Shown: positions 1-7,279 of the stretch, in pieces
How the letters are laid out: each line of letters starts with the position of its first letter
Numbering within the stretch: the first letter of the stretch is position 1
DNA from: Magnetospirillum aberrantis SpK
GTDB lineage: Bacteria; Pseudomonadota; Alphaproteobacteria; Rhodospirillales; Magnetospirillaceae
Length of the DNA: 64,000 nt
Assembly (NCBI RefSeq): GCF_011022235.1
Contig: NZ_JAAIYP010000034.1
Span: 124,001-188,000, forward strand
Direction of reading: 5' to 3'
Position numbers and translations under genes: made by a program
Notes under the pieces: model-generated
Databases searched by the model: none
Told to the model about the DNA's origin: nothing
The model's input: the letters and a program-made list of their open reading frames with translations, nothing else

Positions 1-2
1 AG

Positions 3-566
3 GGACGCGATTCGACGGGCGTGCGCGGTATCCGCCTGGACGGTGACGAGGTCATCTCCATGTCGATCCTGCACCATGTGGATTTCGACATGGAAACCCG
101 CGACGCCTATATGCGCGGCGACCTGACCGGCCCCGAGGCGGAGCGCATGAGCGCCGACGAGGAAATCATCCTCACCGTCACCGAGAACGGCTACGGCAAG
201 CGCACTTCGGCTTACGAATATCGCATCACCGGCCGTGGCGGCCAAGGCATCGCCAACATCGACCTGACCGAAAAGAACGGTCCGGTCGTGGCGTCGTTCC
301 CGGTCAACCACGAGGACGAGATCATGCTGGTGTCCGATGGCGGCAAGCTGATCCGCATGCCAGTGGACGACATCCGCATCTGTGGCCGCAAGACCCAGGG
401 CGTGATGCTGTTCAGGACCGCCGACGACGAGCGGGTGGTCTCGGTGGCGCGTCTTGGCGACATCGGCGGCAACGGTGACGAGGCCGATGACCTCGACGAC
501 ACCGAGATCGAGAGCGAAGGCGACGAGGGGGAAAGCATGGGAGAGGGCAATGACGGCAACGACTGA
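3..566 (+). CDS. gyrA: DNA gyrase subunit A, C-terminal part (5' truncated)
   Basis: This is the last 187 residues of GyrA, open at the left window edge. GyrA cleaves and rejoins DNA in the cytoplasmic A2B2 gyrase that adds negative supercoils. The visible part is the end of the DNA-wrapping beta-pinwheel: blades with the repeated features GxGxRT and GGxG, then VMLFR and VVSVARL near the end. A strongly acidic tail (many D, E and G from about nt 465) follows, as in other gyrase A C-termini. Its last 17 nt overlap the start of coaD, so the two are probably cotranscribed. The family is clear; the start lies outside the window. Confidence 0.95.
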   Translation, partial: GRDSTGVRGIRLDGDEVISMSILHHVDFDMETRDAYMRGDLTGPEAERMSADEEIILTVTENGYGKRTSAYEYRITGRGGQGIANIDLTEKNGPVVASFPVNHEDEIMLVSDGGKLIRMPVDDIRICGRKTQGVMLFRTADDERVVSVARLGDIGGNGDEADDLDDTEIESEGDEGESMGEGNDGND

Positions 567-1062
567 GCGCGTCGGCCTTTATCCGGGGACCTTCGACCCG
601 ATCACCAACGGCCATCTCGACATCGTCATGCGCGCCGCCCGCGTGCTTGACCGATTGATCGTCGCGGTGGCGGCCAATGCCGGCAAGGGGCCGTTGTTCA
701 CCCTTGACGAGCGGGTCGCACTGGTCCGTGAGGATCTGGCCGAGCGGGCGCAGAAACTGGGGGTCAACATCGAGGTACGGTCGTTCGACAATTTGTTGAT
801 CGATTTCGCCCGCCAGTGCGGTGCTCACGTCATCATCCGCGGCCTGCGCGCGGTTTCGGATTTCGAATACGAATTCCAGATGGCCGGCATGAACGCCCGG
901 CTTAGTCCCGACATCGAGACCATGTTCCTCATGGCGTCCGAACGCTGCCAGTTCATTTCCTCGCGCTTCGTCAAGGAAATCGGCCGTTTGGGTGGCGACA
1001 TCACCTCTTTCGTCAGTCCGCGCGTTCGTGTCGAGCTGAACAAGAAGTTCGGGCTGCAATAA
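550..1062 (+). CDS. coaD: Phosphopantetheine adenylyltransferase
   Basis: CoaD transfers AMP from ATP to 4'-phosphopantetheine, the penultimate step of coenzyme A synthesis, in the cytoplasm. The 170-aa protein has the usual family length and motifs: YPGTFDPITNGH near the N-terminus (nucleotidyltransferase TxGH signature), the RGLR stretch with nearby FEYEFQM, and SSRFVKEI near the C-terminus. An in-frame upstream extension exists, but the ATG at 550 has a GGGAGAGG Shine-Dalgarno and gives the normal length. The start overlaps the gyrA stop. A GC-rich hairpin at 1071-1088 follows the stop. Confidence 0.96.
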   Translation: MTATTERVGLYPGTFDPITNGHLDIVMRAARVLDRLIVAVAANAGKGPLFTLDERVALVREDLAERAQKLGVNIEVRSFDNLLIDFARQCGAHVIIRGLRAVSDFEYEFQMAGMNARLSPDIETMFLMASERCQFISSRFVKEIGRLGGDITSFVSPRVRVELNKKFGLQ

Positions 1063-1070
1063 TCAAGAGC

Positions 1071-1088
1071 AGGGGGGACCGTCCCCCT
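1071..1088. repeat. GC-rich hairpin between coaD and the first cyclophilin gene
   Basis: AGGGGGGAC pairs with GTCCCCCT across a one-base gap, directly before the AAGGAG ribosome site of the next gene. There is no T-run, so it is a poor intrinsic terminator. It could instead modulate read-through, mRNA processing or translation of the cyclophilin. Confidence 0.4.
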
Positions 1089-1101
1089 AAGGAGACCGAC
1101 G

Positions 1102-1581
1102 GTGGACCGCGAAAACACCCTTTTTCTCGACCTCAAGGACGGCCGCGTGGTGATCGAACTGCGTCCCGACCTTGCCCCAAACCATGTGGCCCGCATCAAG
1201 GAACTGGTGCGCGAGGGCTATTATGACGGCCTTAAGTTCCATCGCGTGATCGATGGCTTCATGGCCCAGACCGGCTGTCCGCAAGGCACTGGCACCGGTG
1301 GATCAGGGCAGAAGCTGAAGGCCGAGTTCAGCCGCGAGCGCCACGTGCGCGGAACGTGTTCAATGGCCCGCGCCGCCAGCCCGGATTCGGCGGATTCCCA
1401 ATTCTTCATCATGTTCGCCCCGTCGCCACACCTGGACGGAAAGTATTCCGTCTGGGGACAGGTGGTCGATGGCATGGATTTCGTGGACAACATCAAGAAG
1501 GGCAGCAGCTTGGCCAACGGCGCGGTCAAGGACCCGGACGTGATCGTCCGCCTTCAGGTCGCCGCTGACGTCGAAGAATAG
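1102..1581 (+). CDS. Peptidyl-prolyl cis-trans isomerase, cyclophilin type, cytoplasmic
   Basis: A 159-aa single-domain cyclophilin that catalyses cis-trans isomerisation of Xaa-Pro bonds during folding. Motifs are FHRVIDGFMAQTG (catalytic Arg and Phe region), GTGxGGSG, and SADSQFFIMF with the substrate-groove residues. There is no signal peptide, so it should be cytoplasmic. The start is the GTG at 1102, with AAGGAG at 1089-1094. The next gene is a close paralogue with a signal peptide, 14 nt downstream, indicating a tandem duplication with one copy exported. The symbol ppiB would suit by family, but the paralogues cannot be told apart here. Confidence 0.93.
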   Translation: MDRENTLFLDLKDGRVVIELRPDLAPNHVARIKELVREGYYDGLKFHRVIDGFMAQTGCPQGTGTGGSGQKLKAEFSRERHVRGTCSMARAASPDSADSQFFIMFAPSPHLDGKYSVWGQVVDGMDFVDNIKKGSSLANGAVKDPDVIVRLQVAADVEE

Positions 1582-1595
1582 AAAGGGGAAGGAGC

Positions 1596-2150
1596 ATGCT
1601 CTCGAAATTCCTGAAAGTCCTGGCGATGTTGACCGTCGGCCTGGTGCTGGCGGGGCAGCCCGCCCGCGCAGCCGATCCCGAAAACACCTTGTTTTTGGAC
1701 CTGCCCTGGGGGCGGGTGGTGATCGAGATGCGTCCCGATCTGGCGCCGCAGCACGTGGCCCGCATCAAGGAACTGGTCCGCAAGGGGTTCTATGACGGGC
1801 TTTCCTTCCACCGGGTGATCGCCGGCTTCATGGCCCAGGGCGGTGACCCGACCGGCACCGGCAGCGGGGGATCCGGCATCAAGTTGCCGGCCGAGTTCTC
1901 GGGTGAGCATTTCACCCGCGGCGTGGTCGGCATGGCCCGTTCCAGTTCGCCCAACAGTGCCGATTCGCAGTTCTTCATCATGCTCGGCACCACGCCCAGC
2001 CTTGATTACAAATACACCATCTGGGGGCGTGTGGTCGAAGGCATGGAACATGTCGACAAGATCACCAAGGGCTCGGAAGCCGACAATGGCGTGGTGTCGC
2101 GTCCCGACAAGATCGTGCGCATGCGGGTTGCCGCCGATGTTCGTGAATAG
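1596..2150 (+). CDS. Peptidyl-prolyl cis-trans isomerase, cyclophilin type, exported
   Basis: A 184-aa cyclophilin with an N-terminal signal peptide of about 25 residues (hydrophobic core LAMLTVGLVLAG, then an AxA-like cleavage site before ADPENTLF), so it is predicted to be periplasmic. The catalytic core repeats that of the upstream gene: FHRVIAGFMAQGG, GTGSGGSG, SADSQFFIML. The start ATG at 1596 follows AAGGAG. It is probably cotranscribed with the cytoplasmic paralogue, so one operon supplies proline isomerase to both compartments. Confidence 0.93.
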   Translation: MLSKFLKVLAMLTVGLVLAGQPARAADPENTLFLDLPWGRVVIEMRPDLAPQHVARIKELVRKGFYDGLSFHRVIAGFMAQGGDPTGTGSGGSGIKLPAEFSGEHFTRGVVGMARSSSPNSADSQFFIMLGTTPSLDYKYTIWGRVVEGMEHVDKITKGSEADNGVVSRPDKIVRMRVAADVRE

Positions 2151-2213
2151 GCGTCAATAGGCGTTGACCGGCGGGTCTCATCTCCCTATGGTGTGCGCCC
2201 GTTTCAACGGTGA

Positions 2214-2289
2214 GAGCCCGTAGCTCAGTCGGTAGAGCACGTGACTTTTAATCATGGGGCCGTGGGTTCGAGTCCCACCGGGCTCACCA
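2214..2289 (+). tRNA. tRNA-Lys (anticodon TTT)
   Basis: A complete 76-nt cloverleaf with encoded CCA. The acceptor arm GAGCCCG (2214-2220) pairs with CGGGCTC (2279-2285). The anticodon stem is CGTGA/TCATG and the loop CTTTTAA places TTT at 2247-2249. The T-arm contains GTTCGAGTC. An intrinsic terminator follows at once. Confidence 0.97.
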
Positions 2290-2292
2290 AGG

Positions 2293-2330
2293 AAAAAACC
2301 TGCCACGCGCACTGCATGGCAGGTTTTTTT
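2293..2330 (+). terminator. Rho-independent terminator after tRNA-Lys
   Basis: AAAAAACCTGCCA pairs with TGGCAGGTTTTTT around a short loop and ends in a T-run. The flanking A-run and T-run make it potentially bidirectional, so it may also stop the minus-strand lipoprotein transcript ending at 2353. Confidence 0.9.
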
Positions 2331-2352
2331 ATTCTGCGGCGTGGCTGAAAAA

Positions 2353-2631
2353 TTATTGTCCGCGTTCCGCCGCCGCGCAATTGCCGCGGTCCAGGCTGGA
2401 ACCGGCTGCCGCGCCGGCATAGGCGCCGGCGGCGGTGCCAAGGGCGGTCATGGCCAGGTTGCCGCTGCCGGCACCGAATTGGGCGCCGGCGAGGGCGCCG
2501 CCGAGGCCGCCGATGACGGCGCCGCCAATGGTGTTGGCGGTGTTGCCGCAACGGTTACCGTCAAACGGACCGTTGCCGGCACAGCCGGCCAGGGCGAGCC
2601 CGACCACCAGAATGACGATGCTTTTCTTCAT
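2353..2631 (-). CDS. Small glycine-zipper lipoprotein
   Basis: A 92-aa protein that starts with a lipoprotein signal peptide (MKKSIVILVVGLALAGC, lipobox LAGC with Cys at residue 17). An alanine/glycine-rich segment with GxxxG spacing follows (GGAVIGGLGGALAG, then a second Ala/Gly run), the glycine-zipper pattern of small outer-membrane or envelope lipoproteins. The open frame extends 64 residues upstream, but this ATG follows GAGGATCAAG and begins the signal peptide, so it is chosen. The role is unknown; an envelope structural or stress function is the usual guess. Confidence 0.75.
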   Translation of the reverse strand: MKKSIVILVVGLALAGCAGNGPFDGNRCGNTANTIGGAVIGGLGGALAGAQFGAGSGNLAMTALGTAAGAYAGAAAGSSLDRGNCAAAERGQ

Positions 2632-2962
2632 CTTGATCCTCGCTTCGCAACTGTCGCGATTGCATCCGACGGATAAGATATGATGCTCCGGCATTGTGGC
2701 GACAATCCGGCACCCCGCCATGAAAAACGATAAGCCGTCGGGGTAACCCGACGGCTTTCGCTTTGTTCTTGGACGTCCTCGAATCGAGGTCTTCACCATA
2801 GCGGGATGAGCGGTGTTTCGCAACCCCTTTGGGTAGGTTTGCCGTGGCTATGCATTTACAGCAATGTGTCATGCATGCTTATGCCTTTTCGTCGGGCAGG
2901 TCAGTGCCGTAAGTTCCTCCTCGCCTAGTGCTTAGGCACTAGGCTTCTTGGACGTTTCCTCC
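2632..2962. other. Gene-poor interval with hairpins and a possible small RNA
   Basis: No convincing protein gene was found. The interval holds a minus-strand terminator-like hairpin (2723-2757), two ATGCAT words at about 2860 and 2872, and a perfect 9-bp hairpin at 2923-2944 flanked by TCCTCC motifs. These are described in separate entries. Confidence 0.5.
2723..2757 (-). terminator. Terminator-like hairpin, minus strand
   Basis: AAGCCGTCGGG (2732-2742) pairs with CCCGACGGCTT (2747-2757) around a short TAA-containing loop. On the minus strand it is followed by ATCGTTTTTC, a usable T-run. It is the first such structure downstream of the HNH/DUF454 pair on that strand, so it may end that transcript. 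Confidence 0.6.
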
Positions 2963-3000
2963 CTAAACTTGAGCCCCTGCTTCGGCAGGGGCTTTTTTTT
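2885..3000 (+). ncRNA. Candidate small RNA with CCUCC motifs and terminator
   Basis: The plus strand carries GTTCCTCCTC, a perfect hairpin (GCCTAGTGC, loop TTAG, GCACTAGGC at 2923-2944), then GTTTCCTCCC, then an intrinsic terminator at 2972-3000. Exposed CCUCC motifs that can pair with Shine-Dalgarno sequences recur in several alphaproteobacterial small RNA families. No clear promoter was found and the 5' end is a guess. The 3' 38 nt lie antisense to the end of the HNH gene. The alternative is simply two palindromes and a dispersed terminator-like repeat. Confidence 0.3.
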
Positions 3001-3352
3001 GTTCGCGCAGCACGGCGACGCAATCTGGCGCTGTGTCGATGTACGGCAACAGGGTTTCGCGCTTCAACCACAACAGACGCCACAATTCCACGAAACCGGG
3101 CATACGATCGGCCTTGGCCGCGTTGCAGGAACGGCATGCAGCCACTTCGTTGATCCATTCCGGCAGTCCGCCCAAAGCACGGGGAAAGACATGGTCGATG
3201 GTTGCCGAGTCAAGGCGCTTGCGATGACGTGCGCGTTGAGTGAGCGGATCGGGCATGGCGCAGCCGCAGTGAAAACACAATCCGCCCTGGTGTCGCCACA
3301 GCGCGTGACACCGTGCCCGGCGCCATGAAGAATCGCGATGATCCGCGGTCAT
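2963..3352 (-). CDS. HNH endonuclease domain protein
   Basis: A 129-aa protein with a compact HNH nuclease fold: a CxxC pair (LCFHCG), the core TIDHVFPRALGG with the metal-binding Asp-His, a downstream Asn, and a second CxxC in CRSCNAAK. Such small HNH proteins are DNA nucleases of varied, often unknown, role. The start ATG at 3352 overlaps the DUF454 stop by four bases (ATGA), so the two genes are translationally coupled. The last dozen residues are read through a palindromic terminator-like repeat and may not be conserved. Confidence 0.8.
   Translation of the reverse strand: MTADHRDSSWRRARCHALWRHQGGLCFHCGCAMPDPLTQRARHRKRLDSATIDHVFPRALGGLPEWINEVAACRSCNAAKADRMPGFVELWRLLWLKRETLLPYIDTAPDCVAVLREQKKAPAEAGAQV
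2972..3000 (+). terminator. Intrinsic terminator, plus strand
   Basis: AGCCCCTGC, loop TTCG, GCAGGGGCT, then eight T. It overlaps the 3' end of the minus-strand HNH gene, whose last residues (KKAPAEAGAQV) are simply the translation of this palindrome. That suggests the HNH reading frame was extended into it. No protein gene precedes it on the plus strand. Confidence 0.8.
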
Positions 3353-3744
3353 GACGCCGAAGGTGGCCGGCTGGGCTTGGACAAGATGAACCAGGCACCA
3401 TAGCTCATCACCGCCGCCATGGTTGCCAGCGCGTACCAAGGCGCAGAGGAGAAAAACAGCACCCACGTCATAGAGACCGTCATGGCTGACAGGGCGATGA
3501 CCTTGGCCCTTATCGGGATGACACGGTGATGTTCCCAATCGCGCACAGGGCGCCCCAGCCATGGGTGGTGGACCAGCCAGGTGTGAAGGCGTTCGGAACT
3601 GCGGGCAAAGGCCCAGACGGCCACCAGCAGGAACGGCGTCGTCGGCAAAACCGGAAGGACCACGCCCAAAATTCCCAAGGCCACGCAGACACAGCCCAGT
3701 GCCGTCAGCGCCCAGCGCCGCCATAGATTGGTCAATCTCACCAT
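3349..3744 (-). CDS. YbaN/DUF454 family inner-membrane protein
   Basis: A 131-aa membrane protein. After a short basic N-terminus (MVRLTNLWRR) come two hydrophobic segments including GILGVVLPVLPTTPF, the signature of the DUF454 family, and a C-terminal hydrophobic pair (ALSAMTVSMTWVLFF, ALATMAAVMSYGAW). The family HHPWLG/RDWE region lies between. The frame is open for 81 residues upstream, but this ATG gives the family length. Function is unknown. It is coupled to the downstream HNH gene. Confidence 0.85.
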   Translation of the reverse strand: MVRLTNLWRRWALTALGCVCVALGILGVVLPVLPTTPFLLVAVWAFARSSERLHTWLVHHPWLGRPVRDWEHHRVIPIRAKVIALSAMTVSMTWVLFFSSAPWYALATMAAVMSYGAWFILSKPSRPPSAS

Positions 3745-3841
3745 GAGGGGGATCCTAGCACGAAAGCCCGTTTGGTCAGGTGCGTCTTGACACTCAGCAC
3801 GGTTGCGAACACTGTCAACCTTCCTATTGACGGGGGCTGGG

Positions 3842-4822
3842 ATGAACCTGCTGGACTTGATGCAAGCCGGCGAGGATTTGCGCGACAAGGCCTTGGATCG
3901 CCTTGAAAGCATTGTCGCGCAATATTCCTCCTCCGACGACGACGTGCAGGACGAGGCCCTGGCCCGTGCCATTTCCCTATGTGGCAAGGAATGGGGCAGC
4001 TACAAGGCGGGGCTGGAGGAGTTGGTTCGTCGCCGGGAGGCGCATTCCAGCTCTACCGACGACCCGCTTGCCATCGAGATGGAGGTTTTACGGCTGCGCG
4101 AGGAGGCCGAGGATCCCGGTGCCCTGATTCGCATGGCCCGTGCGAGACGCCAACTGGGTGGGCAGGAAAACACGGAGCGCGCCATGATCGTCGCCCGTTA
4201 CGGCTCGTTTGAAGCCGCCGTCTCTCTTACTCCGGTGGAGACCATGTTCGTTTCGGCTGCGTGCCATCTGGCCGATTCCGATCCTTTGGCGGTGGACGGG
4301 GAGGGCATTGCCGAGGCCGACGGTCCCTGGGCGACCTTGGCCGGGTGGTCGGTGCCGTGGCACGAAATCCCAGCCGCGTTGGCGCTGGTGGTCACCGATG
4401 TCTGTCCGCTGCCGACCAGTGTCGCCGATGCGCGAGCCGAGGCACTGAGCTGGGAAGAACGCAAGCGCGAGCGTGAAATTCTGGCCGACGGTCCGGGAAA
4501 AGCCGTGTTGCCGACCGCTTGCGCCGCCCGTCACCGCATGGTCGAGGACGCTTGGCGACGTGACCTGCCAGTGCGTGACGCGGCCGAGTTCGAGGCGCGT
4601 CTGGATTATTGGGCGTCGCGAGGGGGGGATGACGGCACGGGCTATGGCGTCTTATTGCTGGATTGGCGACGTCTGGGGGGGATGGCGCTGCCGTCAAGCG
4701 GCGAACGGACCAAGGAAAAAGCCCGCCGATTGCGTGCCGAACACCCTGACTGGTCCTTGGCGCGTATCGGCAAGGAATTGGGAATCTCACGTCAGGCGGT
4801 GCACAAGCACCTCAAATTGTGA
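3842..4822 (+). CDS. Hypothetical protein with C-terminal helix-turn-helix
   Basis: A 326-aa protein I do not recognise. It is acidic and helix-rich in its first 120 residues (heptad-like stretches with many L, E, A). The last 35 residues (RLRAEHPDWSLARIGKELG then ISRQAVHKHLKL) read as a helix-turn-helix of the resolvase/sigma-region-4 type. No catalytic motif was seen. The start ATG at 3842 follows a purine-rich GGGGGCTGGG; an in-frame GTG lies at 3803. The gene stands alone between the divergent DUF454 gene and a small zinc-ribbon gene. A DNA-binding regulator is a reasonable guess. Confidence 0.6.
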   Translation: MNLLDLMQAGEDLRDKALDRLESIVAQYSSSDDDVQDEALARAISLCGKEWGSYKAGLEELVRRREAHSSSTDDPLAIEMEVLRLREEAEDPGALIRMARARRQLGGQENTERAMIVARYGSFEAAVSLTPVETMFVSAACHLADSDPLAVDGEGIAEADGPWATLAGWSVPWHEIPAALALVVTDVCPLPTSVADARAEALSWEERKREREILADGPGKAVLPTACAARHRMVEDAWRRDLPVRDAAEFEARLDYWASRGGDDGTGYGVLLLDWRRLGGMALPSSGERTKEKARRLRAEHPDWSLARIGKELGISRQAVHKHLKL

Positions 4823-4972
4823 CGCCTTGAGATTTCTTGTATCTGCAACCGATTCTTTCGGCGTAGCCCTTATGCCTCTGGTCAATGGAGGCGAGCCGTT
4901 TGCGCCATAGAGCGAAGCGATAACGGCCGTTACAGTCGGTTCATGGGTTTCATTGGGGTAAGGAAGAAAACC

Positions 4973-5164
4973 ATGAGCCGGTGTCATCTGTGTGGGCATC
5001 CTTTGCCGCATCATCACCAGGATTGCCGTGCACACGATGATCTTGCCTTGTTCGCCCGTGTCTACCATCGTCTGCGTGCAGAACAGCGCAACCCGATACT
5101 CCAGGAAAATCTGGAACGGCACTTGGTCCGCCATGGCCGGTTGGATGGCGACCAGGCGGCCTGA
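4973..5164 (+). CDS. Small putative zinc-binding protein
   Basis: A 63-aa protein beginning MSRCHLCGHPLPHHHQDC: a CxxC pair, a run of histidines and a further Cys suggest a metal site. The rest is basic and helical. The ATG at 4973 follows AAGGAAG at 4960-4966, which decides against the in-frame ATG at 4943. Function is unknown; the short length and isolated position limit confidence. Confidence 0.5.
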   Translation: MSRCHLCGHPLPHHHQDCRAHDDLALFARVYHRLRAEQRNPILQENLERHLVRHGRLDGDQAA

Positions 5165-5237
5165 ACTCTGTCGGGCTGTTGGCTGACGACCGGGTTGGCG
5201 CTATGGTTGACGCGGTTTTCCCTGGGAGCGACATTCC

Positions 5238-5822
5238 ATGCGCCGATTGATCGCCACGCTTGCTTTGGTTCTCTTCAGCGTTCCCGCCTCGGCCCAACTC
5301 ATGGACGTCCTGACGGCTCCCAAGACCCTGATCGACCGGGCGATCGAGGCCCGTTCCGCCAGCGATATCGCCAAGGACAACGAGATCGTGGTCAAGGTCA
5401 ACGCCATCATGGGCGAACTTGGCACAGTCAAGGCCTCGACCGAGATTTATGAACAGCGTCTTCTGATCACCGGAGTGTTCGACGACAAGGCACTTTACGA
5501 CCGCTTCGAAAGCAAGGTTCGTATGGTCAAGGGGGTGCGCAAGCTGTATTGGCACGTCGCTTACGTGGCCAAGGACGATTCGCGACGCAAGACCATGCTG
5601 GATTGGGCTGACGCTACCGTGATGGCTGCCAAGGCGCAAGGGCGGCTGGTCGGCACCGCCGGCGTGGCCGACGTCAATTTCCGCGTCACCTCGGACGCCT
5701 TTGCCTCGGTCTATCTGCTGGGACGCGCCCGTTCGCAGGAAGAAGCGAAGAAGGCCCTGGCCCGTGCGCGCGACGGTAAGGGCGTCAAGAAGGTGGTTTC
5801 CTACGTGGATGTGCGCCCCTGA
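5238..5822 (+). CDS. Exported BON-domain protein
   Basis: A 194-aa protein with a signal peptide (LIATLALVLFSVPASA, cleavage after ASA-Q) and two BON-like repeats, about residues 45-112 and 120-192, each with the helix, GTVKAS or RVTSD strand, and GVKKVVSY-type endings. BON domains occur in periplasmic or outer-membrane proteins that bind phospholipid, such as OsmY and DolP, and help maintain the envelope. There is no lipobox, so it is probably soluble in the periplasm. The stop overlaps the next start by one base (TGATG). Confidence 0.8.
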   Translation: MRRLIATLALVLFSVPASAQLMDVLTAPKTLIDRAIEARSASDIAKDNEIVVKVNAIMGELGTVKASTEIYEQRLLITGVFDDKALYDRFESKVRMVKGVRKLYWHVAYVAKDDSRRKTMLDWADATVMAAKAQGRLVGTAGVADVNFRVTSDAFASVYLLGRARSQEEAKKALARARDGKGVKKVVSYVDVRP

Positions 5823-5986
5823 TGCGGTTGGCTCGCCGTCTGGCGGTCTATATGGCCTGTGCTGTCGTCTTGGCGGCGTTCGCACCGGTCCTGCCGTTTC
5901 GTTACCTAGCGGCAGGCGGTGTCATCGTTGCTTTTCTGGCTCTGGTCGATCTGATGCAGGCGGGCCGGCATCGGCGAAAGGATTGA
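5822..5986 (+). CDS. Small two-helix membrane protein
   Basis: A 54-codon ORF coupled to the BON gene through TGATG. The protein has a basic start (MRLARRLAVYMA), two hydrophobic stretches (ACAVVLAAFAPVL and YLAAGGVIVAFLALV) and a basic tail (AGRHRRKD). The topology fits an inner-membrane hairpin with both ends inside. No family was recognised. Its exact fit between the BON stop and the convergent argE stop supports it being a real gene. Confidence 0.55.
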   Translation: MRLARRLAVYMACAVVLAAFAPVLPFRYLAAGGVIVAFLALVDLMQAGRHRRKD

Positions 5987-7162
5987 TCAGCGCGCACTCA
6001 TGCGGTCGAGCAGGCGGCGCAGGAAAGCCTCGCCCTGCGCGATCTGATCGAAGGTGATGAATTCGTCGGGCTTATGTGCCTGCAAGATGCTGCCCGGACC
6101 GCACACCACCGTCGGAATGCCGGCATCGTGGAACAGGCCGGCTTCGGTGGTGAAGCTGACTTTCTCGGTGTCGTTGTTGCCCGAGAGTTGGCGCGCCAAC
6201 ATCGCCGCCTCGTCGTCAGGAGCGGTGTCCAGACCGGCGGTCGTGTTGTGTTCATCGAACATGATGCCGCTGGCTTCGTCGATCTCCAGCATTTCGGGTA
6301 CCAAAGCCTGGGCGAACGCCCTGAGTTCGGCCATCAGGTCCTCGACATCATGGTTGGGCAGGTTGCGGAATTCGAATTCGAAACCGCAGCGGGCCGGCAC
6401 GATGTTGAGCGCCGTCCCGCCAGTAATGACGCCGGTGTGCACGGTGGTATAGGGCGGGTCGTAGCCGAAATCGAAGGGACCGTCGTCACGGATGCGGCGT
6501 TGCATCCGGCGCAGGAACGCCACCATCTCGGCGGCGATTTCAACAGCGTTGACCCCTCGATGGTTCAAGGCCGAGTGGCATTCCTTTCCATGCACCTCGC
6601 AGCGAACGCTTTTTTTACCCTTATGGCCGATGATCACCTTCATTTCCGTCGGTTCACCGACAATGCACAGGCGGGGGCGCACGGCAAGGGCGCCCAGATC
6701 GTGGATCAGGCGGCGGGCACCGATACAGCCGACCTCCTCGTCATAGGAAAAGGCGAAATGAACCGGAATCTCAAGACGTCGGGAAGCGAAATCGGGGGCC
6801 AAGGCCAGGCACAGGGCGATGAAGCTTTTCATGTCCGCCGTGCCGCGGCCGTACAGCCTGTTTTCGCCCAGCCGCGCGTGAAAGGGATCGGAACTCCAAT
6901 CCTGGCCTTCGACCGGCACCACGTCGCTGTGGCCCGACAGCACTATGCCCGGCCGGTCGTCGGGGCCGATGGTGGCGAACAGGTTGGCCTTGCCCTGGCT
7001 GTCGTCGTATGTAAGCCGGATCTTGGCGCCGAGCGACCCCAAAAGGTCGGCCGCGAAGCCGATAAAGTGCAGATTGGACTTGTAGCTTGTGGTATCGAAG
7101 CCAATCAGGCGTTCGATCATGGCAAGGGCTTGTTGGGATGGCTTGACAGAAGTCTCGGTCAA
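5987..7162 (-). CDS. argE: Acetylornithine deacetylase
   Basis: An M20-family metallohydrolase that removes acetate from N-acetylornithine in arginine synthesis (cytoplasmic, two zinc ions). Landmarks are SGHSDVVPV (metal His and Asp), GRGTADMK (bridging Asp), YDEEVGC (catalytic Glu-Glu), GEPTEM and a late metal His in ILQAHKPDE. Homologues start 10-15 residues before the LIGFDTTS block. The TTG at 7162 fits this; a TTG at 7180 and an ATG at 7120 are alternatives, none with a strong ribosome site. It is divergent from the type I secretion genes. Confidence 0.88.
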   Translation of the reverse strand: MTETSVKPSQQALAMIERLIGFDTTSYKSNLHFIGFAADLLGSLGAKIRLTYDDSQGKANLFATIGPDDRPGIVLSGHSDVVPVEGQDWSSDPFHARLGENRLYGRGTADMKSFIALCLALAPDFASRRLEIPVHFAFSYDEEVGCIGARRLIHDLGALAVRPRLCIVGEPTEMKVIIGHKGKKSVRCEVHGKECHSALNHRGVNAVEIAAEMVAFLRRMQRRIRDDGPFDFGYDPPYTTVHTGVITGGTALNIVPARCGFEFEFRNLPNHDVEDLMAELRAFAQALVPEMLEIDEASGIMFDEHNTTAGLDTAPDDEAAMLARQLSGNNDTEKVSFTTEAGLFHDAGIPTVVCGPGSILQAHKPDEFITFDQIAQGEAFLRRLLDRMSAR

Positions 7163-7279
7163 CGTGCGTCTCGCTGGCAATCTGCGGAAAGGCGACGCTC
7201 CATCATAGAGCCTGTGACGGGAAAGTTGCCAGTGGCCGTATCTCGGCTTAAGTGAAGGGCAGGGGACAGGAACGGGGAA

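Noticed and set aside
1-1062. Chromosomal origin near gyrA
   Set aside because: No dnaA, dnaN, recF or cluster of DnaA-box-like sequences was seen; in this lineage gyrA is not a reliable origin marker.
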